A DNA stretch of 64,000 bases from Microbulbifer marinus (GCF_900107725.1 NZ_FNQO01000002.1:248001-312000); one strand, 5' to 3'; positions 33,060 to 42,763 are shown, numbered from the stretch's first letter. A program made the numbers and translations. The notes: generated by a model not told the origin, from the letters alone.

Positions 33060-33893
33060 GTGCGCCACTGGATTCTCCCGACCTTGTTGGGCGTCGCATT
33101 GCTGCTACCGGAACTGCTGCGCAATGCCTCGGAGGAATCGCGGCAAAGTCGCGCCCTGAAAGAACAGATAGAAGGCGAAATCAATCGCAACTTTGGCAGC
33201 GACTCAGCCTCACCGGAAAGTTACCGGGACCGCCAGTACGGCGTGGTACGCGTAACCGGTACCAGCCAGCCGCTGCCGGAAGAAATCATTCAGCAGATAG
33301 TCGCCAAGCGCAGCACCGAGCAGAGTGCCTATGTGTCTGTCTGGAATTGGCAGGGCATTCCCATGGTGACTGCCTCGGCCCGCGGACTCGACAGCAAGCA
33401 CCACTTCGCCAACAGCTATCTGGTGGGCTTCAGCCCCTTCAAGACCAGGCAGCTGTGGGTGCCGCTCTACACGCTGGCGATCCGCAAGGAATACCAGTAC
33501 GACCACTTGCAGTATGCCGGTCTCGCCGATATCTGGCAGACCTCGCGCCAGGCGTTTTACCAGAAGCGCGGCGACTGTGAGGACCATGCAATCCTGCTGG
33601 CGGACTGGCTGATTGAACTGGGGGTCGATGCGCGGGTTGCGCTGGGCACGCACAACGGCCAGGGGCACGCCTGGGTGGTTGCGATCGTGGATAACAGGGA
33701 ATATCTGCTGGAGGCCACCAGCAAACGGCGCCAGTCCAGCTGGCAGGCCATGCCGCTGGCGGAACTGGCGGAGGGTTACGAAGTGGAATTCCAGTTCAAC
33801 CGCAATTTTTTTTGGGCCAAGAAAGATTCCAGCCCGACGCGGAAGTATCGCGGCAGCCACTGGGTCAAAAAATCCCAGTTTATCCGCAGCTGA
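33060..33893 (+). CDS. transglutaminase-like cysteine peptidase family protein
   Basis: A 277-residue protein with an N-terminal signal anchor (about 4-20) and a transglutaminase-like core. The catalytic Cys is C173 in KRGDCEDHAILLADWL and His is H203 in GQGHAWVVAIV. The third residue would be D211 or E218 (YLLEAT), where Asp is more usual. The C-terminus is basic. The start is GTG 33060, 4 bases after the DUF350 stop. Such proteins may cleave or crosslink peptides in the periplasm. The coupling with DUF350 suggests a joint envelope function, which is inference. Confidence 0.8.
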   Translation: MRHWILPTLLGVALLLPELLRNASEESRQSRALKEQIEGEINRNFGSDSASPESYRDRQYGVVRVTGTSQPLPEEIIQQIVAKRSTEQSAYVSVWNWQGIPMVTASARGLDSKHHFANSYLVGFSPFKTRQLWVPLYTLAIRKEYQYDHLQYAGLADIWQTSRQAFYQKRGDCEDHAILLADWLIELGVDARVALGTHNGQGHAWVVAIVDNREYLLEATSKRRQSSWQAMPLAELAEGYEVEFQFNRNFFWAKKDSSPTRKYRGSHWVKKSQFIRS

Positions 33894-33940
33894 TTTAATT
33901 GCGGGGGCCGCGTTAATCGACAGCCCCCTGCTCCTCTCGA

Positions 33941-36334
33941 TTAAATGGGCGATCCCGGTGGCATCGCCTTCAGGTCACCGGCCTCCACTTTCAACGCACC
34001 ATCCATAAAGGCGCCGATGCGCTGCGCCTGATAGTAGTAGTGTGCGCTGTAACCCTGCGGATCGTCGCCAAACAATTTCATGCGCCCCATGGCCTGCTGG
34101 AATTTCGCCAGCTGCAGATTGGCCTTGGCGCGCACGGATTCGGGCGCATTCTTATCGCTCGCCAGCAGCATCAAACGCTGGATATAGATGTGGTTGACGC
34201 GCTGGTGGATGACTGCCTGCAGACCGGAATACCTGTCAGCTTCCAGCGCCAGTGAAGTCAACTTGTCGAGCAGGGTATCGAATCCGGGAATTTCACTGCT
34301 GCGTGCATGCTGCTGACCCATGCGCGCGGCGCGCTGTGGATCGAGCAGGATTGCAAGCGTATGGCCGGCTGCCGCCTCGCTCATGGCCACCGCATCGAAG
34401 GCCACACCGGTGTAAGACGGGAAGCTCTCGTCAGTGCGTGCGAAGCCGTACGACTTGGGCGGCAACAATTGCAGCACTCGTTCCGGCAGTGCCAGGAATT
34501 CGGGGTTCAGGGTATCGAGCAATACGTCTATCGCCTGCTGCTGGCGCTCGGCCGGCACCAGTGTGTAGCTGTTCTGGTCGGCGCCGTTATACAGGTAGTC
34601 GTAGTCGAGACCGCCGATCAGCTTGCCGACCGCTTCCGCCTGGTAGCGGTGCCCGTAGTAGACGGGTACCAGTGTTTCCTCGAGCGAAGAACGCGGTGCA
34701 TCCTGCGGATTGGCCGCCGCGGAGAAGTTGTCCAGCGCATGGCGGCGCAGCTCGACCATGCGCGCGAATTCTGCCAGCGGTTCCCGACCGTTATCCCACA
34801 GGTGGGAAACGGCGTGGGCATTGTTGATCGCGCGGGAATCCGGATCGGAGATAAAGCGCAGTTTCTGTGCTTCCGCTTCGGCGATCACGCTGGTCAGGTA
34901 CTGCTGTTCGTCGACGCCATTACCGTAGCCGTAGCGGATCGCCAGCTTGTCCCAGGCGCCGATACCGCTGGCATAGGCCTCGGCCAGTTCCAGCTCATCC
35001 CCCTGCAGCGACACCAGCGGCGCCGGGTAGTCCATCACCGAGGCACGAGCATCGATACTGGCGGCAAAGTTGTGCGCCAGGCCCAGCGTGTGGCCTACCT
35101 CGTGGGCGGAGAGCTGGCGGATGCGTGCCAGCGCCATCGCTTTCAGCGCATCAGTATCGGCATTCTCACTGCCATAGGGCTGCAACAGGCCCTGGGCGAT
35201 CAGGAAGTCCTGGCGCACCCGCAGCGATCCCAGGGTCACGTTGCCCTTGATGATTTCGCCGGTACGCGGATCGGCGATTGAGTAACCGTAGGACCAGCCG
35301 CGCGTGGAGCGGTGCACCCAGTTGATCACGTTGTAGCGCACATCCAGCGGGTCGGCGCCCTCCGGCAGTATCTCCACGCGAAATGCGTTCTTGTAGCCGG
35401 CCGCCTCGAAAGCCTGGTTCCACCAGCTGGCGCCCTCCACCAGCGCGCTGCGTACCGGTTCCGGTACGCCGGAATCCACGTAGTAGACAATCGGTTCCAC
35501 CGCCTCGTCACTGCCGGGCTTTTTCTCCAGGCGGTGACGGTAGATAAAGCGCTGGTCCAGCGGCTGATCGATCGCGGTGGCGTAGTCCCGGTACTCGAAC
35601 GGGAAGTAGCCGCTGCGGCTGTGGAAGCGGCGCGGCTGATAACCGTCGTCCGGCAGCTCAACCAGGGAGATATGCTGGCGCAGCGACACCAGCGTCGGCG
35701 TCGGCACCACCTCCTGCAGGTACTTGCCCGGCTGGCCGCCGGCAAAGGTCAGCTGCGCCTCGAATTCGCTGTTGTTGGGGAAGTTCTTCGTGCGCGGCAG
35801 GTAGATCGCGGACTTGGACGGATCGACACTGTAGGCGCCCTGCTCGGTCTGCTGCAGGCGCGCCGCGATACCGTGCTGGTCGCTTAGCAGGAACGGGGTG
35901 AAGTCCACCAGCACGCGCTCGTCGTCCCGTGCCAGTGCCTCGAACCCCCAGAGTACCGACGAGGCAAAGGCCTCGGCGACCGCGCGCCGCTCGGCGGCGT
36001 TATCCGACTGGGCGCGGTACTTCAGGTTTAGCTGGTGCAGCAGCACCTTGTTACCCGAGCGCTGGAACTTCACCAGCCGGTTGTCCCCGACCTGGTTGCG
36101 GTCAAGTCCCACCGGATTGGAGCCGAGGCCCTGGGCCAGGCCGGTCAGCAGCAGGAACTCGCGATCGAAGTCGTCGATCTCCAGCAGTATGCGTCCAGTG
36201 TCGTCATCCCAATAGAAGTCTTGATAGCCGGCATGTCTTTCCATGCCAGCGGTGTACTCGGTAATGGTTTTGGCCTGGGCGGCCAGGCTCAGCAGTGCCA
36301 GGAGTGCCGCAAAGATGCCCCTGCGTATCGACAT
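33941..36334 (-). CDS. exported zinc-dependent metalloprotease (DUF5117/DUF4953 type)
   Basis: A 797-residue exported protein. The signal peptide is about 1-21 (LLSLAAQA). The N-terminal half has MERHAGYQDFYWDDDTGRILLEI and the DUF5117-like beta region. The zinc site is extended HExxHxxGxxH: H411-EVGHTLGLAHNF, with a downstream Met-turn region SVMDYPAP, placing it among metzincin-like enzymes. The C-terminal third is helical. Relatives are large periplasmic or surface proteases of Bacteroidetes and Gammaproteobacteria with unknown substrates. ATG 36334 is chosen since it opens the signal peptide. It converges on the transglutaminase-like gene. Confidence 0.9.
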   Translation of the reverse strand: MSIRRGIFAALLALLSLAAQAKTITEYTAGMERHAGYQDFYWDDDTGRILLEIDDFDREFLLLTGLAQGLGSNPVGLDRNQVGDNRLVKFQRSGNKVLLHQLNLKYRAQSDNAAERRAVAEAFASSVLWGFEALARDDERVLVDFTPFLLSDQHGIAARLQQTEQGAYSVDPSKSAIYLPRTKNFPNNSEFEAQLTFAGGQPGKYLQEVVPTPTLVSLRQHISLVELPDDGYQPRRFHSRSGYFPFEYRDYATAIDQPLDQRFIYRHRLEKKPGSDEAVEPIVYYVDSGVPEPVRSALVEGASWWNQAFEAAGYKNAFRVEILPEGADPLDVRYNVINWVHRSTRGWSYGYSIADPRTGEIIKGNVTLGSLRVRQDFLIAQGLLQPYGSENADTDALKAMALARIRQLSAHEVGHTLGLAHNFAASIDARASVMDYPAPLVSLQGDELELAEAYASGIGAWDKLAIRYGYGNGVDEQQYLTSVIAEAEAQKLRFISDPDSRAINNAHAVSHLWDNGREPLAEFARMVELRRHALDNFSAAANPQDAPRSSLEETLVPVYYGHRYQAEAVGKLIGGLDYDYLYNGADQNSYTLVPAERQQQAIDVLLDTLNPEFLALPERVLQLLPPKSYGFARTDESFPSYTGVAFDAVAMSEAAAGHTLAILLDPQRAARMGQQHARSSEIPGFDTLLDKLTSLALEADRYSGLQAVIHQRVNHIYIQRLMLLASDKNAPESVRAKANLQLAKFQQAMGRMKLFGDDPQGYSAHYYYQAQRIGAFMDGALKVEAGDLKAMPPGSPI

Positions 36335-36550
36335 AGGCTGTCCCCAACTTATTAGATTTCTAGGAGGACCCCGCCATCGCGCCGGGGTCATTCGGGTAGT
36401 GCCGTAGGTTAACATTTAATCTGCGACTGGGGACATGCCCCGCCCAAACGTCCATAAGTAGGGACACAAAAAAAATGCATCCGTGGCTGCATCCAAATCT
36501 GCCCCGCACTTCGTCCATCAGGTAATAAGGAAAATCCGGAGACCAAGTTT

Positions 36551-37339
36551 ATGTGGAAGCCACTGGCCATCTCAGCCCTGATCGCCACGAGTGCCGCGGC
36601 GCACGCCGGGGACATTCACCTCAATATCTCTGATGAGGAGCAGTGCAGCGCCGAACTGAACTACTCAGTGCGGGTCGGGCCGGACTTCTTCGAGGCGCGC
36701 AAGGACAAGGACGACAGTGAAACCCTGCTCCGCTACCAGTCGCCGACACAGCTGGTCGTCGGCGGCGAGACGGTCGAACTCGATGCACAGCAACAACAGC
36801 TACTGCGGGATTACCAGCAGCAGCTGCACGGCACCGGGCGGGAAATCCTGCTGATCTCCCTGGAGGCCGTGGACATAGCGTTGAACGGCATGTCTGCGGC
36901 GATCACGGTGCTGGCGGGCAAGGACCACCCGGACAACATCGAGCTGCAACAGGCTTCCGACGAAATACTGCGCCGCGCCGAAGATCGCCTGAACCGCGAG
37001 GGGGAGATCTATACGCTTGGCGACCCGGATATCGATGCGTTTATCGAAGAGGCGGTCGAAGAGGAATTCGAACCGAAAATCGAAAAGCTGGCGATGGAAT
37101 CCGCCGGCACCATCGCCTGGCATGCCCTGAAGGCGGCATTCACCGGCGGCCGCAGTATCGAGCACGAAGCCGAACAGATGGCGGGAGAGATCGAGCAGGA
37201 AGTCGAGCAGCGGGCCGAGGGTCTGGAAATGCGCGCCGCGGGCCTGTGCCAGCGCCTCGAAGCCATCGATCGCATGGAGGATGAGCTGCAGCAGTCCATT
37301 CCGGCCCTGGCATCCTACGATTTCGTCGCGATCAAATAG
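36551..37339 (+). CDS. DUF2884 (YggN-like) periplasmic protein
   Basis: A 262-residue protein with a signal peptide (about 1-19), NDLF-like early region ELNYSVRVGPDFFEARK, LRDYQQQL and LEAVDIALNGMSAAI motifs, and a long acidic helical C-terminus (EQMAGEIEQEVEQRAEGLEMR) ending in CQRLEAIDRMEDEL. This matches DUF2884, the family of E. coli YggN. Function is unknown. The region is strongly coiled-coil forming. ATG 36551 has AAGGAAAA about 20 bases upstream. It is monocistronic with a strong terminator. Confidence 0.85.
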   Translation: MWKPLAISALIATSAAAHAGDIHLNISDEEQCSAELNYSVRVGPDFFEARKDKDDSETLLRYQSPTQLVVGGETVELDAQQQQLLRDYQQQLHGTGREILLISLEAVDIALNGMSAAITVLAGKDHPDNIELQQASDEILRRAEDRLNREGEIYTLGDPDIDAFIEEAVEEEFEPKIEKLAMESAGTIAWHALKAAFTGGRSIEHEAEQMAGEIEQEVEQRAEGLEMRAAGLCQRLEAIDRMEDELQQSIPALASYDFVAIK

Positions 37340-37363
37340 TTGACCCCACCCCCCAAAGTGGTC

Positions 37364-37387
37364 GGCCGCCCGAGGGCGGCCTTTTTT
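37364..37387 (+). terminator. terminator of the YggN-like gene
   Basis: GGCCGCC (37364-37370), loop CGAG, GGCGGCC (37375-37381), then six T. It is 25 bases after the stop and may also slow transcription of the convergent GH16 gene. Confidence 0.88.
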
Positions 37388-37413
37388 ATTTCACCTCAAT
37401 TCCACCTAAGTCA

Positions 37414-39573
37414 CTACTGGCAGAGTCCCGCACTGGCGGACGTGTCGTGACTGAGCGCGCCACCGGCGAGGCTCGTCACGCAGAAGTCGACGGTCACCGC
37501 ACCGCCGGCCGACGTGGAACTGACGACAGTGGCTGTGCCGCTGCTATCGGTAATGCCGCTCGCACCGGTTTCGGTAATGCTGCCGGAAAAGTTACCGGTC
37601 ACCGTCACGCCGCTCACACCGCGGCCGAGATCGTCCAGCACCGAAACCGTCGCCGTGGCAAATTTCTGACCGCGGCCTGCGGACTGCGTGCCGGTGATGA
37701 CGCTGGACACGTACATGGTGGTGGCCGCCGCACCATCGCTGACGGTGACGTCGAAGCTGGTCTGATCCTCGGCCCCCTGATCGTCGGTTACCGTCAGCGT
37801 GACACTGTAGGTGCCGGAGGCCGCATAGCTGTGGCTGGCCGTCGCGCCACTGCCGTTGCTGCCGTCACCGAAGTCCCAGGCATAGCTGACGATACTGCCG
37901 TCGCTGTCGGCACTGCCGCTGCCGTCGAAGCTGCAGTCCAGGCCGCTGCAGCTGTGGCTGGCACTGGCGGTGGGCGCCTGGTTGCCGCCGCTGTCGAGCC
38001 CGTAGATACTGAAATTATCGAAATAGTAGGTGTCGCCGTTTAACGTGTTCGGGTCGAACAGTATGACCAGGCTGTCCACCGCATTCGCCGGTGTACCGCC
38101 ATCGATGCGGTCGTCGAGTTCGAACTTCAACCGCTGCCAGCCGCCTTCTTCACCCACATAAGCCGCGTACTTGGAGTGCCGACCCGTAGGGTAATTGCTG
38201 GCCGTGGCCTGACTGCTGTCCTCCAGCTGCACCAGGATCTGCGTGCCCGGCGCCGCCGTGGTAAATACGTCCATATAGAACGCCTTGTTGCCGGACAGGA
38301 ACGGATCCGCGTCCGGGATCGCACTGGTATCGGCGGCGATCACGTCGTACTGGGCCGCCGCGGAGCGGGTGTACATCGCCACGGTGGTGGAGCCGTTGGT
38401 GGCATCGGCCTGCGGGTTGGCCGCGTCCTGCACAAAGGTGCCGTCAAATGCGGTGTATACCAGCTCCCGGTTTGCCTCGAAATCATCCAGCACCGTCTCC
38501 GACACCAGCTTGGGGGCGACATAGACCGGCAGGCTCAAGTCGCGGCTGGCGCAGTCGTCGGTGACACCGACAGCCAGCTCGCCGCCGGTGGCCCCCCACT
38601 GTACGGTCACGGTATCGGTACCCGCACCTGACAACAGAGTCGCGCCGGCAGGCAGCGTCCAGTTGAAAGCGGGATTGTTGCCGATGGCGCCGGCGACCGA
38701 GTAGCTGGCGACTTCGCCGTCCTCGACGATCCGCTCGCCGGCGATGCTCGGCTGGCCGTAGTCGTAGACGCGCACATAGTCCACCTGCATCGTCTGTGGC
38801 AGCTGGGAATCGTCGACGGCGCCGCCCAGCGAACCGCCCACCGCCACGTTCAGCAGGAAGTGGTACTGGTAGTTCTCGAAGGTCCAGTATGATGCATCGG
38901 TAAGGTCGTTTGGCGTCAGCGTGCCGTAGAGCTGGTCATCCACATACCAGCGCATCTCGTTCGGGTCCCACTCCACCGCATAGGTATGGAAGTCTGCCGA
39001 CCAGGGTTCCGGCTGGCTCAGCAGGCGATTGCCTGTGTGGGAATTGTTGGGGTAGGGCTCACCGTAGTGCAGGGTGCCGAAGACATACTCGTCCGACTGG
39101 CCGGTGGACTCCATAATGTCGATCTCGCCACTGATCGGCCAGCCCTCGGCGGGATCGGTGGGCAGCATCCAGAACGCCGACCACATGCCGGTGCCATCCG
39201 GCACCTTGATCCGCGCTTCGAAGCGGCCATTGGTCCACTCGCCGCCGTTCGGCATATTCGCCGTGCGCAGCCGCGCGGACGTATAGTTCTTGCTCTTTAC
39301 CCGCTCCTTCTTGGCCGTAATGGTCAACAGACCATTGGCCACGGTGGCATTTTCCGCCTGGTAGGACTGCAACTCGTTGTTGCCCCAGCCACAGATTCCA
39401 TAACTGCAGCCATCACCCAGCATGGGTTCCCACTTTGTGGTATCCAAGGTGGTACCGTCGAAGTTGTCCTCCCAGACCGGTGCCGGGGACTGGCATTGCT
39501 GGCCAACTGCCGGCAGAGCCGCGGCCAGCGTCATCGCGCAGAGCACACCTTTATAGCTATTTTTATAATGCAT
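37414..39573 (-). CDS. secreted GH16 endo-beta-glucanase (laminarinase-like), multidomain
   Basis: A 719-residue exported glycoside hydrolase. Parts in order: a signal peptide (1-24); GH16 catalytic domain (about 30-270) with the active-site sequence E150-I-D152-I-M-E155 and aromatic subsites WGNNELQSYQAENA; an Ig/PKD-like domain (275-350); a carbohydrate-binding-like beta-sandwich (355-520) with YYFDNFSIYG at the end; a PKD domain (about 530-615: YAWDFGDGSNGSGATASHSYAASG); and a C-terminal Ig-like domain. GH16 enzymes with EIDIME cleave beta-1,3 or mixed-linkage glucans such as laminarin. No transporter or further CAZyme is adjacent, so it is not part of a classical utilisation locus. Confidence 0.94.
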   Translation of the reverse strand: MHYKNSYKGVLCAMTLAAALPAVGQQCQSPAPVWEDNFDGTTLDTTKWEPMLGDGCSYGICGWGNNELQSYQAENATVANGLLTITAKKERVKSKNYTSARLRTANMPNGGEWTNGRFEARIKVPDGTGMWSAFWMLPTDPAEGWPISGEIDIMESTGQSDEYVFGTLHYGEPYPNNSHTGNRLLSQPEPWSADFHTYAVEWDPNEMRWYVDDQLYGTLTPNDLTDASYWTFENYQYHFLLNVAVGGSLGGAVDDSQLPQTMQVDYVRVYDYGQPSIAGERIVEDGEVASYSVAGAIGNNPAFNWTLPAGATLLSGAGTDTVTVQWGATGGELAVGVTDDCASRDLSLPVYVAPKLVSETVLDDFEANRELVYTAFDGTFVQDAANPQADATNGSTTVAMYTRSAAAQYDVIAADTSAIPDADPFLSGNKAFYMDVFTTAAPGTQILVQLEDSSQATASNYPTGRHSKYAAYVGEEGGWQRLKFELDDRIDGGTPANAVDSLVILFDPNTLNGDTYYFDNFSIYGLDSGGNQAPTASASHSCSGLDCSFDGSGSADSDGSIVSYAWDFGDGSNGSGATASHSYAASGTYSVTLTVTDDQGAEDQTSFDVTVSDGAAATTMYVSSVITGTQSAGRGQKFATATVSVLDDLGRGVSGVTVTGNFSGSITETGASGITDSSGTATVVSSTSAGGAVTVDFCVTSLAGGALSHDTSASAGLCQ

Positions 39574-40265
39574 TGTCGTTTTCCCTCATTGGTTGAGTCA
39601 CGCGCGCAGGCGTGATTCTCCAATCTACCAACTTCGGTAAACGACAGTTTTCCCACTATCGAGCAAATACTGACATGGGACGGAATCTCGCGGACAGGAG
39701 AGACAACATGGTCGAGCGCATAGAAAGTAAAATCTATGGCTAATCAATAACGAGAACGGCAATAGTACCTTCTAGTCCAAACCACATAATGCGCACTTTT
39801 TTACTTACATTAAGTCTTTCACAAGGAAAAAATGACAGAGGATTACAGCTATGAGCTGCCAGTAATTAACGCGCATCGCAGCATTTTCTGCCAGACACAG
39901 AAAAGCCTCTGGCGTTCTCGTATTCCTTCTTGAAAGTCATAGTAGGCGCAAAAATTTCTTTACTAAAACTTCTTCCGCTTTCAAATGGAGTGACCGTCAG
40001 GACAGCGGCCGGTGAGGTCGATGTGCGAGAGTGCGCGAAGAATTCAGAGTTGCCGGCGGCCGAACTCCAACAGATAGATCGACCAATCCACTGATTGTCA
40101 TTGGAGAAAGCGGGAAGTCTGCCCGGGCTCCGGGCTAGCCGGGAGGCGACAAGCTAACCGCTGGCCACGCGGCAGCGCCACGTCGAAATCGAGTGCACTC
40201 GTTCGCTCAGCTCGGCCAAGCCTTCAAGGCAAGCGCTATCAGCCAATGGTCAAATGGCGCAGCAT
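39574..40265. other. 692-base gene-free region upstream of the GH16 gene
   Basis: No conserved coding sequence is evident. One 33-codon ORF at 39832-39933 (starts MTEDYSYELP) has AAGGA 5 bases upstream but no other support. The first 350 bases are AT-rich and probably hold the GH16 promoter on the minus strand; the rest is GC-rich with short imperfect palindromes such as GCCCGGGCTCCGGGCTAGCC near 40121. Confidence 0.5.
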
Positions 40266-40607
40266 CTACGACGCTGGGCGCTCCAGTATGTCATCGACCC
40301 AGCTGAGTGCGGCCATTACAGTCGGGAAGCCGATGGTGCTGGTCAGCAACAGGATGCTATGTCGCACTTCCTCAACACTGGCGCCGGCATTCAGGGCGCG
40401 ACGGACATGGCTGTGCACAGCACCTTCGGATCGGGAACTGGCCGCGGCGGCCAGCTGTATCAGCTGGGCGCTTTTTTCATCCAGCGGCCCTTCTTCGCGG
40501 GCCGCCCTGCCGAGCTCCTCTATGGCGCCGGCCAGCTTCGGGTAACGGTTGCGGAAGTCCTGGTAACTCTGCGGAAGCGTATTTTCTGCCACGCTGACTT
40601 TCTCCAA
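40266..40607 (-). CDS. carboxymuconolactone decarboxylase (CMD) family protein
   Basis: A 113-residue single CMD/AhpD-like helical domain: DFRNRYPKLAGAIEELGRAA, then LDEKSAQLIQLAAAASSRSEGAVHSHVRRALNAGASVEEVRHSILLLTSTIGFPTVMAAL. The CxxC pair of AhpD peroxidases is absent; the corresponding stretch is SEGAVHSH, so a thiol-based peroxidase role is unlikely. It may resemble lactone decarboxylases or be an orphan trimeric protein. It is an isolated gene without nearby aromatic-degradation genes. Confidence 0.85.
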   Translation of the reverse strand: MEKVSVAENTLPQSYQDFRNRYPKLAGAIEELGRAAREEGPLDEKSAQLIQLAAAASSRSEGAVHSHVRRALNAGASVEEVRHSILLLTSTIGFPTVMAALSWVDDILERPAS

Positions 40608-40790
40608 AGTCGGGTGCCCGAGGGTTGCGGCTGCGGGTTACTGATATCAGTAATAGATTAGCAGCGATCGGCAACTCGTAGTGCCATGGAGATTCCGGGA
40701 ATAACTTCTGGCAATCTCCGGCAATATATTGGTGCATTTTTAACCAGTGGAGAACCTTAACCTCAGCGTACGACCGCATACCGCAGAGCG

Positions 40791-40849
40791 CCCTGTACTG
40801 GAGATTTTTCCGTAATGGACGCCGCTTCCCTCTACTGGATATTTTTGCG
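40791..40849. repeat. 22-bp direct repeat at the end of the S9 peptidase gene
   Basis: 40791-40812 and 40828-40849 agree at 19 of 22 positions. The second copy encodes the last codons (RKNIQ-stop) of the S9 gene; the first lies just beyond the stop and would read RKNLQ. It looks like a remnant of a duplicated gene end. Confidence 0.5.
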
Positions 40850-42763
40850 GATAAAACTCAATGACTCAGCGAGGAAGACCTTCCTAGATTGCCCCTTGGA
40901 CAGCCAGTGGTCCTCACCTTCGAGCTTGACCAGTCTGCTGCCCTTGACCCTGAGCTTCTTGAGCTTCTTGTACATTTTTTCCGACTGAAAAAATGGAACG
41001 ACGGTATCCTTATCGCCATGAAACAACAACATAGGCGCTGAATCCTTCCCGGCAATATCCAACGGAGAGTACGCTGCAAGTTCATCGTAGTCATATTGGT
41101 CACCAATGGATTTTTTCCAGTACTCCAATCCTCTCAATTGCTCTTTTGCGTGATAATGCATAGCGCTCAACTCGCTGACACCGCCAAATGAAACGCTGCA
41201 CTTGTAGATATCGGGTCGCTTCACTGCACCGTAAAGAGCCACATAGCCTCCGTAACTGGAGCCGACGATACAAATTCGTTCGGGATCAACCACCTTGGCC
41301 GCAACGAGCGCAGCCACACCGTCATCTACATCATCCTGCATTTTACGGCCCCACTCGCCAAACCCCTTCTCGGCAAATGCACTCCCGAAACCAGAAGAAC
41401 CGCGGAAGTTTGGCTGGAAGACAGCATATCCTGCCGCAGCAAAAGCCTGGCGCATCCAGTCGAAACTCTTGCTATCCCTACTTTCCGGGCCACCATGCGG
41501 CATCACGATCAAGGGCGGAAGTTTTCCGCTGGATGATTTCGGCAGCGTGAGGTAAGAGGTGAGCTCCAGACCATCTCTCGCCTTGAAGTCAAAAGGCTTT
41601 ACATGCCCCAAGACTGATTTATCCTCGACGCGATAACCTTCTCCCAAGAATTGTAATTGGCCGGCACTTCTGTCAAACAAAAAATATTGCTCGGGATTGG
41701 AGGGACCCGAAACGCGGGTGACAAAACGGTTTCTATCCGTCGTGTACGAGGTGATCTCAACTTCTGCATCGGGAAATGTCGCCCTCAGGTCTGCATAGAC
41801 TTTTGCCAACTCTGGAGAAAGGAAACGATACTCTTCAAAATCCTTGACCAGAGCATAGCCTGTCAAAACGGAAGAGTGATAATCGTAAACGAGCTCACTG
41901 ACATCGTAGCTCTGGTCGCCGACTGGCCCCAGCACAACGCCAAGATCGACAGTGCCATTACTTATAGTCGCGCTGAAGAAATGGTCAACTCCACCATCTC
42001 CGTCATCGATATAGTAAACTTTATCTGTGTCGGCGCTCAGGCCAATAACGGCCTTGTCAAATATCTTTTTCTCGCCCTCCACCTCGGTCATCAAGGGCTT
42101 GAAACTTTCGCTCCCCGACTCACGGAGCATCGATACTGACTTTTTCAGCTTTTTATCAAACTTCCGGTAGAAAAAAGGATTTCCATCGTCATCCGCTGCC
42201 CAGAAATTGACATTCTTATCTTGCAGGACTTCCTCTTTATCCCCGTCAATCAGATTGACCCTGTAGAGGGCGCTCAACTGTTTACCACTACCAAGTCCGT
42301 CGTAGTAGTATGAAAGCAGCACGTGATCATCATCATTGAGTATCTTACTTACCAGCGCCGGGGCGGCGACGTTGTACTTGAAGCGATCACTGTTGAATGC
42401 CCATGTAATCTCGTTCTCTTCAATATCCCAGATACCGAGACGGAACAAGGTAAAGCGCTCAAAATCCGCCCTGGAATAGTAGGGCTCAGATACCCTCAGC
42501 AAAATTTTAGTATTGCTTGCCCAGGTCAGTCCCCTTATCTCACTCTCCTCAAAGCCGAATATGGCCGGCTTGCTCTTTCCATCCATCCACTGGCCAACAG
42601 CATAGTAGCGGCCTTCGTTCTCCCTGAGATAGGCTATCTTTTTTCCATCGGGGGAGATTTGTACATCCTTCATTGTCGGCAGCCGCCCAAATGCCTGAAC
42701 CACATCAAAGGCTTTGACGGCAGAAGTGAAGAAAAGAAAAGTAATGATGATTAATGCTCGCAT
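40832..42763 (-). CDS. S9 family prolyl-oligopeptidase-type peptidase, exported, copy 1
   Basis: A 643-residue peptidase. A signal peptide (1-18) is followed by a beta-propeller (about 25-390) and an alpha/beta hydrolase domain with the sequence GSSYGG (S503), an acid in HGDKDTVVP and His in GEDHW. It is related to acylaminoacyl and dipeptidyl peptidases, which release short peptides from oligopeptides. The codon use is a little more AT-rich than its neighbours. Another S9 gene at 51126-53084 shares the plan but only moderate identity. It is monocistronic; no clear terminator follows. Confidence 0.93.
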   Translation of the reverse strand: MRALIIITFLFFTSAVKAFDVVQAFGRLPTMKDVQISPDGKKIAYLRENEGRYYAVGQWMDGKSKPAIFGFEESEIRGLTWASNTKILLRVSEPYYSRADFERFTLFRLGIWDIEENEITWAFNSDRFKYNVAAPALVSKILNDDDHVLLSYYYDGLGSGKQLSALYRVNLIDGDKEEVLQDKNVNFWAADDDGNPFFYRKFDKKLKKSVSMLRESGSESFKPLMTEVEGEKKIFDKAVIGLSADTDKVYYIDDGDGGVDHFFSATISNGTVDLGVVLGPVGDQSYDVSELVYDYHSSVLTGYALVKDFEEYRFLSPELAKVYADLRATFPDAEVEITSYTTDRNRFVTRVSGPSNPEQYFLFDRSAGQLQFLGEGYRVEDKSVLGHVKPFDFKARDGLELTSYLTLPKSSSGKLPPLIVMPHGGPESRDSKSFDWMRQAFAAAGYAVFQPNFRGSSGFGSAFAEKGFGEWGRKMQDDVDDGVAALVAAKVVDPERICIVGSSYGGYVALYGAVKRPDIYKCSVSFGGVSELSAMHYHAKEQLRGLEYWKKSIGDQYDYDELAAYSPLDIAGKDSAPMLLFHGDKDTVVPFFQSEKMYKKLKKLRVKGSRLVKLEGEDHWLSKGQSRKVFLAESLSFIRKNIQ

